Source: Myxococcota bacterium
GTDB taxonomy: Bacteria > Myxococcota_A > UBA796
Length of the DNA: 64,000 nucleotides
Assembly: GCA_029251165.1 (NCBI GenBank)
Contig: JAQXDW010000016.1
Location: 62,001 to 126,000, forward strand
Reading direction: 5' to 3'
Below, one piece after another: positions 43,983 to 52,686 of this stretch (positions are counted from its first letter, which is position 1; every line of letters begins with the position of its first letter). A program made the position numbers and the translations under genes. The notes below the pieces were generated by a model that ran no database searches, was not told the DNA's origin, and saw only the letters and a program-made list of their open reading frames with translations.

Positions 43983-45577
43983 GACGCCTCGCGGCTGCGG
44001 TGCTCGTTGGGGTGGTGCTCACCACCTGGCCGATGGTGCTGCATCCGCTCTCGGCCGGCATGGGCATGCCCGGCCTGGAAGGACCAGACCACCTGTGGTC
44101 GCTGTGGGCGGGCCTGCAGGACGGGCCGATCGTCATCGACACCGCGCGGGTCAACTTCCCGACCGGACTGCGGTGGGTGCTGGCGGATCCGCTCAACCTG
44201 CTGTGGTTTGCCCCGGGCTGGCTGGTGGGCGGGTCGGGGCTGGGCTGGAACCTTGTGGTCGCCGGTTCTCTGGCGATCACCGGTCTGGCCGCGGGGCTGT
44301 GGAGCCGCCAGCTGGATCCGACCGATGAGCACGCACCCGCCATCGCCGCGCTGCTGGCGATCACGGCTGCGCCGGTCGCCGGAAGTCTGCTGACCGGCAT
44401 GAGCGAGGCGATGACGATGGGCTGGCTCGGCCTCGCGCTGCTCGTGCTGGCTCGCCTGGGCACCGATCTCCGCTGGCGCACCGCGATGCTCGCTGGAGTC
44501 TTGCTCGGGCTGACCGCCTGGGCCGGGCCATACACCGCGATCTATACCGCCCTGGCGGCGCCCCCGATCCTGCTCGGCGTGCTGTGGCGGGGTCGCGCGG
44601 CGGCCCTTCCAAGGCTCGGGCTCTCCGCAACCATCGGCGCGCTGCTCGCGCTGCCGATCCTCCGGGCGGTGCTCTGGGAGCGTCCGGAGGGGCTGCCAGG
44701 ATCCGACTCTGGACTGCCCGCCGTGCTCGCGGACCCCGGCGCGGCGAAGAACCTCATGCTCGGTGCCGATCCGATCGGGCTGGTGTGGCCGATCGTGCCG
44801 GTCGAGCCGCTGCACGCAGTGTTCCTCGGCACGCTCCTGCTCCCTCTCGCGCTGGGGCGACTCCGACGCGCTCCGGCGCTCCTGGCGTCTGCCGGCATCC
44901 TCCTCGTGCTTGGCCTCGGCTTCTTCCTCCAGCACCGCGGCACGCTGTGGGGCAGCGTGCCGCTCGCGCTCCCGGCCACCTGGGTCAGCCTGAAGATCGA
45001 AGCACTCGGCCGTGCCATCCGCTGGCATCGGGCGATCATCCCTGCGGTGCTCCTGCTGAGCGCCCCTGCCGCGCTCACCCTGCGGACACTGACCCATCGG
45101 CTCGGACGGCTGCAGCCCCCCGTCCTGGCCGGAGTGATCAGCCTGATGCTCGCCGACAGCCTGCTGCGTGCGCCGCTGCCCTGGCCCCGTCACACCTTCC
45201 CCGTCGCCCCACCCGATGGCTACACCGAGCTCACCGAGGGGCCGCTCCTCTCACTTCCTCTGGCGCGCTTTGCTGGGGGCAGGCCCGATGTGCTCCGCTC
45301 CACCGAGCTGCTGTGGCAGACCACCCACGGCCACCCCATCGGCGGCAACCCACGCCAGACCGGAGCGGCGTTCACCGATCCAGCCGTGGCCGCTGCCGCG
45401 CAGGCCATCCTCGACGGCGAGGTCTCCGGCGTGCAGACCGCTGCCGACCTGGGCTTCACCTGGATCCTGGTGCAGCGTGCGCGCGATGCCGAGCGCATCT
45501 CCAGCCTCCTCGGCCCCCCAGATGTCATCGGCGAGGCGCTCTGGGCCTGGGCAATCCGAGACCGCGACGACGGTTGA
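43976..45577 (+). CDS. Polytopic membrane protein, GT-C glycosyltransferase-like, paralogue of the preceding gene
   Basis: 533 aa. LEGPDHLWSLWAGL follows the first membrane anchor, then VNFPTGLRWVLADPLNLLWFAP, about eleven hydrophobic segments, and a soluble tail with GPLLSLPLARFAGGRPD and LGFTWILVQRARD. It parallels the preceding protein so closely in plan that gene duplication is likely. The start overlaps the upstream stop, so translation is probably coupled. No nucleotide-sugar-dependent motif is present, which fits a GT-C enzyme using polyprenyl donors. Confidence 0.7.
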   Translation: MVRRLAAAVLVGVVLTTWPMVLHPLSAGMGMPGLEGPDHLWSLWAGLQDGPIVIDTARVNFPTGLRWVLADPLNLLWFAPGWLVGGSGLGWNLVVAGSLAITGLAAGLWSRQLDPTDEHAPAIAALLAITAAPVAGSLLTGMSEAMTMGWLGLALLVLARLGTDLRWRTAMLAGVLLGLTAWAGPYTAIYTALAAPPILLGVLWRGRAAALPRLGLSATIGALLALPILRAVLWERPEGLPGSDSGLPAVLADPGAAKNLMLGADPIGLVWPIVPVEPLHAVFLGTLLLPLALGRLRRAPALLASAGILLVLGLGFFLQHRGTLWGSVPLALPATWVSLKIEALGRAIRWHRAIIPAVLLLSAPAALTLRTLTHRLGRLQPPVLAGVISLMLADSLLRAPLPWPRHTFPVAPPDGYTELTEGPLLSLPLARFAGGRPDVLRSTELLWQTTHGHPIGGNPRQTGAAFTDPAVAAAAQAILDGEVSGVQTAADLGFTWILVQRARDAERISSLLGPPDVIGEALWAWAIRDRDDG

Positions 45578-45641
45578 TCTACACCAGCATCCCGGCGCAA
45601 GGCAGAATAGAGCGCACACGATTCCAACGACACGGTGCCTG

Positions 45642-46751
45642 ATGCGACTCCTCCTTTTCTCCCTCCTGTTGACTGCATGCAAGGACAAGGACGGCAACGG
45701 CAACGGCCCAGACAAGACCGGTCCCTACACCACAGAGACCACGCAGACCGTCACCACCGCTAACGACGGCACCGCCGCTGTGGAGATCGCTGTCGAAGAC
45801 GGAGACGCAGCCTTCCTCGTCACCGGCGTGAAGTCCGGCAGCGGTCTGACCGCCGTGGAGTTCATCAACGACCCCGACGGCGAGACGCTCCTGCACTGGC
45901 AGGACTGGTACTACGAGGCAGAGTCCTTGACCTATGCCTTCTTTCCAGCCGGCAACACCACAGTCAACTGGCCCGTCCGAGCGGTCGACGGCAGTCTCTC
46001 AGCGGGAACCTGGAGCGTGGTGTTGGGGGCATACGACAACAACTACAACTACGTCAGGGACGAAGACATCGAGCTGACGGTCCACCGCAAGTGGGATCCC
46101 AACCTCAGCGAGGGCACCGTGCGGGTCGTCCTGGTCTACGCAGACGGACTGGAGAGTGAGTCCGATCTGACCGAGGGTGTGGGCTATGCCCTCGAAGAGT
46201 GGGCCCGGATCTGGGCACAGATCGGGCTGACCTTGGAGTATCGCTTCGCCGAGAGTGACCTCTCCGCCACCCTCTCCGACCCCAGCTACGGATCCTCACA
46301 GCTCGAAGAAGCCAGCACATACGCTGACAAAGACGAGATAGTCGTTCTCATCGGTGAGCAGCTCTCTGGTGACCTGTGGACCTACGGTGTCTCTGGAAAC
46401 ATCCCCGGCGCCCTGAGCGTGACCGAGAACAGCGGGGTCGTGATCTCGTGGCTGGCTGCGGCTGGCGCCAACGGCGCGTTCAGCGACGGCGAGCTGAACA
46501 TCTTCGCCGAGACCATGGCCCACGAGGTCGGTCACTACATGGGCCTGTTCCACCCCGTCGAGGATGGGTGGGACTACTGGGATGCCTTGGAGGACACCAC
46601 TGACTGCAGCAATGGAAGCGAGTGCTACCGAGATCTCGGGGAGAACCTGATGTTCCCCTACCCGGTCTGCACCGGAAACAACTGCGATCGCCAGGATCAG
46701 CTCAGCGACGATCAGGGCGGCGTGCTCAACCGCTACACCGGGACGCTGTAG
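45642..46751 (+). CDS. Metzincin (M43-like) zinc metalloprotease lipoprotein
   Basis: 369 aa from ATG 45642. A short signal ends with LLLTAC, a lipobox, followed by Lys/Asp/Gly-rich and Thr-rich spacers. A beta-rich region occupies about 35-160. The catalytic motif HEVGHYMGLFH (H294, E295, H298, H304) is the extended metzincin signature. The phrase after it, with WDALEDTTDC and ENLMFPYPVC (Met-turn region), resembles M43 pappalysin-type proteases. Conserved Cys pairs would be disulfides. Expected at the outer surface; substrate unknown. The next gene starts on the base after its stop. Confidence 0.87.
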   Translation: MRLLLFSLLLTACKDKDGNGNGPDKTGPYTTETTQTVTTANDGTAAVEIAVEDGDAAFLVTGVKSGSGLTAVEFINDPDGETLLHWQDWYYEAESLTYAFFPAGNTTVNWPVRAVDGSLSAGTWSVVLGAYDNNYNYVRDEDIELTVHRKWDPNLSEGTVRVVLVYADGLESESDLTEGVGYALEEWARIWAQIGLTLEYRFAESDLSATLSDPSYGSSQLEEASTYADKDEIVVLIGEQLSGDLWTYGVSGNIPGALSVTENSGVVISWLAAAGANGAFSDGELNIFAETMAHEVGHYMGLFHPVEDGWDYWDALEDTTDCSNGSECYRDLGENLMFPYPVCTGNNCDRQDQLSDDQGGVLNRYTGTL

Positions 46752-47876
46752 ATGATCCTCGTCGTCGGTGGTGGCATCTTCGGTGCCACAGCGGCCCTCG
46801 TCCTGGCGCAGCGGGGGCGGGCGGTCACCCTCGTCAGCCCCGCCCCGATGCCGCACCCCGATGCCGCGACCACCGACATCAGCAAGGTCGTTCGCATGGA
46901 CTATGGGGCCGACACCCTGTACACCGACCTCATGGCGAGGGCGATGCCGCTGTGGGAGCGCGACCCGCTCTACCATCCCGACGGCTTCCTCATCCTGCGG
47001 CGGAGTGCGCTGGCGCCTGGCGACTTTGAGCACGACAGCCTCGCTGCATTGTCGCAGCGAGGGGTTCCCCTGACGCGCATGACCACGCCCCGCCTTGCAG
47101 CACAGCACCCCGCCTGGAACGCCGCGCGATACCCCGACGGCTACCACAACCCCCGCGCAGGCTGGGCGGAGAGCGGCGCTGTGCTCGCGCGCACACTCGC
47201 CGAGGCCGCCGCCGCCGGGGTGCGGCTCGTGGAGGCTCGGGTGACCGGACTCATCGGACAGGCGACCGTCACCGGGGCCGAGACGACACACGGCCCCATC
47301 TCCGCAGAGACCGTGGTGGTCGCCGCCGGCAGCTGGACCACCACGCTCCTCCCGTCGCTCTCCGAGCTCCTCGCCCCGATCGCACAGCCCATCCTGCACT
47401 TCCGTCCCGACCATCCCGAGCGCTACGTCGCTCCGACGTTCCCGACCTGGGCTGCGGACATCTCGACCACGGGCTGGTATGGCTTCCCGGTCAACGCCGA
47501 CGGCATCCTCAAGGTCGCCAACCACGGCCGCGGCATCCGCCTCGACCCCGATGCCCCCCGCAGCATCGGTCCCACGGTGGAGCCGATGTTCCGTGCGTTC
47601 CTCGCCGACACCTTCCCCGAGCTCGCCGCCGCGCCGCTGGTCAGCAGCCGACTGTGTCTCTACAGCGACAGCATCGACGGCGACTTCCTCATCGACCGCC
47701 ACCCCGCGCGGTCCGGTGTCGTGATTGCAGCCGGCGGGAGCGGACACGGCTTCAAGTTCGCCCCGATCCTCGGTGACCTCATCGCTGATGTGGTGCTCGG
47801 CGCCACCCCCATTCCTCGCTTTGCCTGGCGCACGCCCGGCCAGCGCAAGACCGAGCAGGCCCGCTTCGATGGTTAG
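46752..47876 (+). CDS. FAD-dependent oxidoreductase, DAO/monomeric sarcosine oxidase-like
   Basis: 374 aa. The N-terminus VVGGGIFGATAAL (GxGxxG) binds the FAD ADP moiety; TDISKVVRMDYG is near the substrate loop. RLCLYSDSIDGDFLIDRHP followed by GVVIAAGGSGHGFKFAP closely parallels the C-terminal region of monomeric sarcosine oxidase, where the equivalent Cys binds FAD covalently. It probably oxidises an N-methyl or secondary amine amino acid, producing H2O2; the exact substrate is not evident. It begins directly after the protease stop and overlaps the next gene by eight bases. Confidence 0.88.
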   Translation: MILVVGGGIFGATAALVLAQRGRAVTLVSPAPMPHPDAATTDISKVVRMDYGADTLYTDLMARAMPLWERDPLYHPDGFLILRRSALAPGDFEHDSLAALSQRGVPLTRMTTPRLAAQHPAWNAARYPDGYHNPRAGWAESGAVLARTLAEAAAAGVRLVEARVTGLIGQATVTGAETTHGPISAETVVVAAGSWTTTLLPSLSELLAPIAQPILHFRPDHPERYVAPTFPTWAADISTTGWYGFPVNADGILKVANHGRGIRLDPDAPRSIGPTVEPMFRAFLADTFPELAAAPLVSSRLCLYSDSIDGDFLIDRHPARSGVVIAAGGSGHGFKFAPILGDLIADVVLGATPIPRFAWRTPGQRKTEQARFDG

Positions 47877-48438
47877 TCTCTTTCTCCTCGCCATCGGCTG
47901 CGCGCCGAAAGCCCCTCCCCCGGGCTCGCTGGACATCTCTGCATCAGTCGGAGTGCAGGGCGTGGGCGGTACCGACGTCTTCTTGCCGGTGCCGATTCCG
48001 CTTGGCGCTGGCCTCCCATGGACCGGCGAGGCTCGGACCGATGAACAGCTCGCGCTGCTGGCGGGCGAGTCGATTCTCTCAGAGCTGATGCAGCTCCAGC
48101 CGGCGGAGCCTGCAGAGCTCAAGGCCGCCATCGCCCGCAGCGACGATGCCCGAGATGCTCTCGCCACCGCTGCCGGTGAGGCCACACTGAAGTGTGCTGC
48201 AGATGCTCGCTTTGGTGACGTAATGGGAGAGCTGCTGCGGATCCTGTCCGCCCTGGAGCCCCAGGCTGGAGGCCCAGAAGCAGAGTGGACCGAGCGACAG
48301 CAGGCCGCAATGCAGAGCTACACCGCCTTCCTCAGCAGCAGCGTGGCCGCCTATGACAGCGTGCTCACCCGCTGTCCAGCCGACAGCCCGTGGGCACGAC
48401 ACGCCACCCACCAGCTGCGCATGCTGACGGCAGAGTGA
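47869..48438 (+). CDS. Small lipoprotein of unknown function
   Basis: 189 aa from ATG 47869, overlapping the end of the oxidoreductase gene. VSLFLLAIGC is a lipobox signal, then a Pro/Gly-rich segment. The mature part is Ala-, Glu- and Leu-rich and mostly helical, with two widely spaced Cys (LKCAADA, LTRCPAD). No family recognised. The tight spacing of three genes suggests an operon from 45642 to 48438, although a common theme is not apparent. Confidence 0.65.
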   Translation: MVSLFLLAIGCAPKAPPPGSLDISASVGVQGVGGTDVFLPVPIPLGAGLPWTGEARTDEQLALLAGESILSELMQLQPAEPAELKAAIARSDDARDALATAAGEATLKCAADARFGDVMGELLRILSALEPQAGGPEAEWTERQQAAMQSYTAFLSSSVAAYDSVLTRCPADSPWARHATHQLRMLTAE

Positions 48439-48460
48439 GCCAACGGCATGCGCTGCGGCC

Positions 48461-48865
48461 TCACGGCATGTAGGCTTCTTCGCCGAACACGTTGACGATC
48501 TTCGCACGCACGCCCTCACCGAGGACCTCGGTGCGACAGCCGAGGCGGTTGGCCTCGGGGATCTTGTTCTCTGCCTTGGTGTTGCGCTCGGCATCGTCTT
48601 CGGGTGAGAGCATCTCTGCTCCGGCGAGGACCTCCACGTGGCAGGTTCCGCAGGTGCTGTCTGCGCAGCCGGTTGCGATCGGGGAGGCGCCGCGACCGCT
48701 GGCGAGGACGAGGGAGTCTCCCTTCTTGGCCGAGACCTCAAAGGTGCTGCCGTCGGGCAGCTCGAAGGTGACCGTGTACTTCGGAACGGCCGGCTTCTGC
48801 GGGGCCTTGCTGCCGCCGCCGAGGAGGGCCTTGAGCTTCTTGCGGATACCAAATGGGGTCATCAT
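48461..48865 (-). CDS. 2Fe-2S ferredoxin (plant/adrenodoxin-type)
   Basis: 134 aa from ATG 48865, with GGAG upstream. After a basic N-terminal 25 residues (KKLKALLGGGSKAPQKP), a beta-grasp ferredoxin domain carries the cluster ligands CADSTCGTC (spacing C-x5-C-x2-C) and the distal Cys in NRLGCRTEV. The x5 spacing between first and second Cys is closer to the adrenodoxin group than to the plant-type x4. Its redox partner is not in the neighbourhood; the next gene upstream is an RNA methyltransferase. It is convergent with the lipoprotein at 47869. Confidence 0.9.
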   Translation of the reverse strand: MMTPFGIRKKLKALLGGGSKAPQKPAVPKYTVTFELPDGSTFEVSAKKGDSLVLASGRGASPIATGCADSTCGTCHVEVLAGAEMLSPEDDAERNTKAENKIPEANRLGCRTEVLGEGVRAKIVNVFGEEAYMP

Positions 48866-48912
48866 GCACTCCGAGGGTTTAGCGGAGAACCCATATCCCA
48901 CCTGTGCCCGTC

Positions 48913-50025
48913 TCAAACCTGTTCGATGACAAACACGCCGACGCGCAGCCCGCCGTTGCTGAACGTCGTGAGCCGGAAGACATCTGGATGGACTGCACAG
49001 GCCAGCCGATCATTGGGCGCGAGAAAGATTGCTCGCCAGCCCTCGAACCGCTCAGTCAGGGTGCGACCGAAGTGGTGATAGACACCACGGACCCGCTGCC
49101 CGAGCCGAGCACCATAGGGCGGGTTGGTCGCGACGAGTCCGAGATGAGCAGGGGCCTCAACCGCTGAGACGTTGCCCACGCTCCACTTCACTGCGACCCG
49201 CGCCCGATCAGCATTCTCCTTCGAGCACTGGATCGCTCGGGGTTCCTTGTCTGAGCCGATGATCGGCACAGCGATGGGGCGCCCGTGGCCCGCACGCTCC
49301 GGGCGCAGGCCGCCGAGACCCGGCCACTCCTCCCAGGCAAAGCTGCGGGAAGACCACGGCGCACGCCCCGCAGCGAGCAGGGCAGCCTCGATGGGCAGGG
49401 TACCCGAGCCGCAGAACGGATCAACCAGGGCCTCGTCCCCCTCCCAGCCGGCTGCCATCAGCATCGCCGCGGCCAGGTTCTCCCGCAGCGGCGCCTTCAC
49501 TGACGACTGCCGCCACCCGCGTCGGTGCAGCAGCTCACCGCCAGCATCCAGGGAGAGGGTTGCCTTGTCGCTGTCGATGCGAATCTGGAGACGCTGGCGG
49601 ATTCGGGCAGGCTTCTGACGCTTGTAGCCACGGGTGGCGTCGCGGATCGCGTTGCGGGCCTTGGCGGCGATGACGTCGCGCCGGGAGAGTCGAGAGCCGC
49701 GCGTTGAGACCGTGACGTCGATCTCAGCGCCCGCCATCAGGTAGCCCGACCAGTCCACCGAGCGCACGAGGTCGGCCAGCGCCCGCAGCGACTTCGCGCT
49801 CCCCTGGCCCACCCGAAGGAGGACCCGAGAGGGGGTTCGGGCGCGCGCGCTGAGTCGAGCCCCCTCCGCCAGCGACGCATCAAACAGCACACCGCCGACG
49901 ACAATCTCACCGGAGATCCCCATCGCATCCAGCTCACGACAGACCACAGGCTCCAGCCCGGGTGTGGCGACGGCAAACCAGCTCGGCATCTCGGCGGGGT
50001 ATCGTGGGGGGAAGCGTAAGTCCAC
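48913..50025 (-). CDS. THUMP-domain RNA methyltransferase (RlmL/Trm14/YpsC-like)
   Basis: 370 aa from GTG 50025, supported by GGAGGG six bases away; ATG 49989 lacks such a site. Residues about 15-165 form the ferredoxin-like/THUMP RNA-binding part (FAVATPGLEPVVCRELDAMG). The methyltransferase core follows: LVDPFCGSGTLPIEAAL, the SAM-binding loop; IGSDKEPRAIQCSKENA; and LVATNPPYGARLG, the NPPY motif of N2-guanine methyltransferases. The likely target is 23S rRNA (m2G2445-type) or tRNA. It lacks the second methyltransferase of enterobacterial RlmKL. Confidence 0.92.
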   Translation of the reverse strand: MDLRFPPRYPAEMPSWFAVATPGLEPVVCRELDAMGISGEIVVGGVLFDASLAEGARLSARARTPSRVLLRVGQGSAKSLRALADLVRSVDWSGYLMAGAEIDVTVSTRGSRLSRRDVIAAKARNAIRDATRGYKRQKPARIRQRLQIRIDSDKATLSLDAGGELLHRRGWRQSSVKAPLRENLAAAMLMAAGWEGDEALVDPFCGSGTLPIEAALLAAGRAPWSSRSFAWEEWPGLGGLRPERAGHGRPIAVPIIGSDKEPRAIQCSKENADRARVAVKWSVGNVSAVEAPAHLGLVATNPPYGARLGQRVRGVYHHFGRTLTERFEGWRAIFLAPNDRLACAVHPDVFRLTTFSNGGLRVGVFVIEQV

Positions 50026-50060
50026 AGAACCCTCCGACGTTTGAGCTGTCTGGAGGTGGC

Positions 50061-50717
50061 ATGGGATTGGTCTCTACACTGGATCGGACAGCGGGTGGGA
50101 TCGCACGATGGTCGACGACGCTCGGTCAGCTCGCACTGGTCGCGCTCGGGGTTCACCTCGTCGGCGATCAGGTCGATGACCTCCTGCTGGTCAGCTTGAG
50201 CGCCATGGTGGAGGCCCTGGAGGGTCCACTGGCCCGGCTCACGGCGATGCTGGATCGTCCCCATGGTACCCCCCCGCTGCTCTCCAGCCTTCCGCTGAAC
50301 ACCACGGCAGTATGGGGAGCGCTGTGCGTCGAGCTGGCCACGACCGTCGCGCTGAGCACAGCGTTTGTGCTCTCCAGTCAGCGGCCGCGGCTGTCCTGGA
50401 CCGCGTATCGAGCGGCGCTGTGCGTCCATGCTCTGATCATGCCGCTCGCCCTCGCCGGGGTGCTGCTGGCGGGCTGCTGGTCGATGGCGATGGCCGCAGA
50501 GGACCTGCTGCCGCCCTCGGGCATCGCACCGTGGGCCGCCGGCCTCCTCGCGCTGGCGGTGGCAGCACGCTTCGGACTGCCGGCATGGCTGCGCGCGATC
50601 GGGGCGCTCTCCGCTGCAGAGACCTGGCGGCAGGGAGGGGTGCTGAGCATCCTGCTGCTGCCGGTCGGTGTCTTGGCATGGCGACACGGCGTGCCGGTCT
50701 GGGGGTGGCTGCCGTGA
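50061..50717 (+). CDS. Integral membrane protein of unknown function
   Basis: 218 aa from ATG 50061, with GGAGG at close spacing. Five to six hydrophobic segments (from TTLGQLALVALGVHLVG on) separated by short polar loops, with Ala, Leu and Trp dominating; no recognised family motif. The stop overlaps the GTG start of the M23 peptidase gene (GTGA), so production is probably coupled. A role in anchoring or regulating that envelope hydrolase is possible but speculative. Confidence 0.65.
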   Translation: MGLVSTLDRTAGGIARWSTTLGQLALVALGVHLVGDQVDDLLLVSLSAMVEALEGPLARLTAMLDRPHGTPPLLSSLPLNTTAVWGALCVELATTVALSTAFVLSSQRPRLSWTAYRAALCVHALIMPLALAGVLLAGCWSMAMAAEDLLPPSGIAPWAAGLLALAVAARFGLPAWLRAIGALSAAETWRQGGVLSILLLPVGVLAWRHGVPVWGWLP

Positions 50718-51616
50718 AGGGGCTCAGCGAGCTGGTTCTGTTTGGTGCGCTGCTGGCTGCCGCCTGGAGCCGAACACCGGCCGGCGCCGTCGGGCACAAC
50801 CTCCTCGTCCGCTGGCAAGGCGGAGAGGCCGTCGATGTGCTCGCCCGGTTCCGCACCGGCCCGCCACCCGGCCTCGAAGAGGCCATCGCCGCCGCCCTCA
50901 CCGTCCCGCCGCCTGTGAGGGTTCACGATGCTCCCTTGCTCGGCGTCAGTGTCGCCCTGCGCGCACGGCTCTCCGAGGCCGACGCCGCCGCCATTGAGGT
51001 GCTGATGGAAGAGAACGATCTGGAGACCGCGCTGGAGCGCCACCTCATCGGCGACCCGCTGCGGCAGCGTGCCATCCGCCGGGCCCGCGCCGCTGGCGCA
51101 GACCGACCAGAGCAGTACACCTCCCACCGGGCCTACCTTCCCGCACAAGCGGCTGCCGAGGTCGACACACTGCGCAGCGCGATCGCGCCGATGGCCACCG
51201 CGCTGACTCTGCTGTGGCCGGTCTCCGTCAGCGCACGCATCTCGAGCCCGTTCGGCTACAGGGTCCACCCCACCCTCAAGACACGCAAGCTCCACAACGG
51301 CGTCGACATTGCAGTGCCGATCGGCACCCCGGTCCATTCAGCCGGCAGCGGCAGCGTCCGCAGCGCTGGAGAGAATGGCGTCAGCGGGCGGTATGTGGTG
51401 CTCGACCACGGCCACGGAGTGACCACCAGCTACGCTCACGGTGACGTCCTCCACGTCTCTCGGGGAGACTCCGTCGATGCTGGAGGGCTGCTCATGGACT
51501 CCGGAAGCACCGGTGGAAGCACCGGCCCACACCTGCACTTCACCCTGAAGATCAACGGCACCGCCATCGACCCTCTGCCGTTCCAGCGAACCAGCCGGAC
51601 TGATCATGTGGACTGA
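50714..51616 (+). CDS. M23 family (LytM-type) peptidoglycan endopeptidase
   Basis: 300 aa from GTG 50714. An N-terminal hydrophobic segment (LVLFGALLAAAW) acts as signal or anchor. A helical linker region follows to about residue 165. The LytM domain is SSPFGYRVHPTLKTRKLHNGVDIAVPIGTPV with the zinc-binding His and Asp, a central YVVLDHGHGVTTSYAHG, and the final HxH in TGPHLHFTLKING. All catalytic residues are present, so it should be an active cell-wall hydrolase. It is coupled to the upstream membrane protein. Confidence 0.92.
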   Translation: MKGLSELVLFGALLAAAWSRTPAGAVGHNLLVRWQGGEAVDVLARFRTGPPPGLEEAIAAALTVPPPVRVHDAPLLGVSVALRARLSEADAAAIEVLMEENDLETALERHLIGDPLRQRAIRRARAAGADRPEQYTSHRAYLPAQAAAEVDTLRSAIAPMATALTLLWPVSVSARISSPFGYRVHPTLKTRKLHNGVDIAVPIGTPVHSAGSGSVRSAGENGVSGRYVVLDHGHGVTTSYAHGDVLHVSRGDSVDAGGLLMDSGSTGGSTGPHLHFTLKINGTAIDPLPFQRTSRTDHVD

Positions 51617-51669
51617 GAAGCGGCTCGGGTGTGCCCATCGCAACGGCGGGTCTCACAGCACCGTGCAGC

Positions 51670-52683
51670 TCACCCGTCCTGAGCTTTTACTTGGGGCACC
51701 GTCCGCACAAGGTCTCGCAGCGACAGTCCCTCAATGAGCAGACACAGCCCGCCGATGCTCACCGTAAAGCTGAACATCCCGAGGTGCAGCACCACCGCGA
51801 AGGTCCGGGCGATGTCCTCGTGGACGCCCCACAGCCGCAGCGCCGTCGAACAGAACAGCTCGTATGCACCGAAGAAGCCTGGTGTTGGCAGTGCGACCAT
51901 TCCCGAGAGGGTGATTGACCATGTGCTCCACGCTGCGCTGAGGCTGACTGGAATTCCTGGGAACGCACTCATCACGACTGCGACCGCGCCGATGGTCACG
52001 CCCCAGATGCTCGCAGAGATCGCCAGCAGCAGCGCGAGGCGGGCTGGAGCCTTGATGAGCTCACCGAATCCGTCGCGGAACTTGCGCACAAACCCCGCGA
52101 TCAGCGTGCCCATCGGGAGCTTCTCAATCAGCTGAGTGGCGGGCTCTCCGATGGCGACCAGCGCGGTCCCCACCAACACACCGAGCACCACGATTCCACC
52201 AGCAAACTGCTGACCAGCGGCGATAACATCGACCCCGCCGCCCTCTGTATCGATCACCAGGCCACCTGGCGGAAGCTCGACGAGCAGCGTCAGCCCCATC
52301 AGCATGCCCAGCAGCATCAGCATGTCGAGCAGCCGCTCCAGCACGATCGCCGCCATGCCGCGCCCAAACGGAATCCCCTCTCGCTCTGTGAGCAGGTAGG
52401 GCCGGACCATCTCGCCCAGCCGAAGCGGGATGACGTTGATCGCGAGGAAGCCGACGGAGTTGATCGAGAACAGCCGCCAGTAGCGGATGGGCTGGTTCAG
52501 CAGCAGCCGCAGTCTCCAGGTCCGCAGCATGTGAGCGGTCATGTACAGGGCACACATCGGGAGCAGCCGCCACCAGGAAACCTGGGAGAGCGCCTCCAGG
52601 GCATGCTCGACATCGATTCCCCACAAAACACCGACAAGGAAGGCGATCGTCACCACCAGGACGACGGCAATCTTAATGCGCAT
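51670..52683 (-). CDS. Lysylphosphatidylglycerol synthase TM/UPF0104 (flippase-like) membrane protein
   Basis: 337 aa with about eight hydrophobic segments. VSWWRLLPMCALYMTAHMLRTWRLRLLL, then FSINSVGFLAINVIPLRLGEMVRPYLL and AAIVLERLLDMLML, are the conserved blocks of the LPG_synthase_TM (YbhN/AglD-associated) family, whose members are thought to flip lipids or lipid-linked compounds. No aminoacyl-transferase domain is attached. It lies four bases downstream of the sterol-desaturase-like gene, in the same operon. Confidence 0.9.
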   Translation of the reverse strand: MRIKIAVVLVVTIAFLVGVLWGIDVEHALEALSQVSWWRLLPMCALYMTAHMLRTWRLRLLLNQPIRYWRLFSINSVGFLAINVIPLRLGEMVRPYLLTEREGIPFGRGMAAIVLERLLDMLMLLGMLMGLTLLVELPPGGLVIDTEGGGVDVIAAGQQFAGGIVVLGVLVGTALVAIGEPATQLIEKLPMGTLIAGFVRKFRDGFGELIKAPARLALLLAISASIWGVTIGAVAVVMSAFPGIPVSLSAAWSTWSITLSGMVALPTPGFFGAYELFCSTALRLWGVHEDIARTFAVVLHLGMFSFTVSIGGLCLLIEGLSLRDLVRTVPQVKAQDG

Positions 52684-52686
52684 CGT

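Noticed and set aside
46296-48185. Open frame of 629 codons on the minus strand across the M43-like protease, flavoprotein and lipoprotein genes
   Set aside because: Three well-supported plus-strand genes with motifs occupy the region; the antisense product has low complexity.
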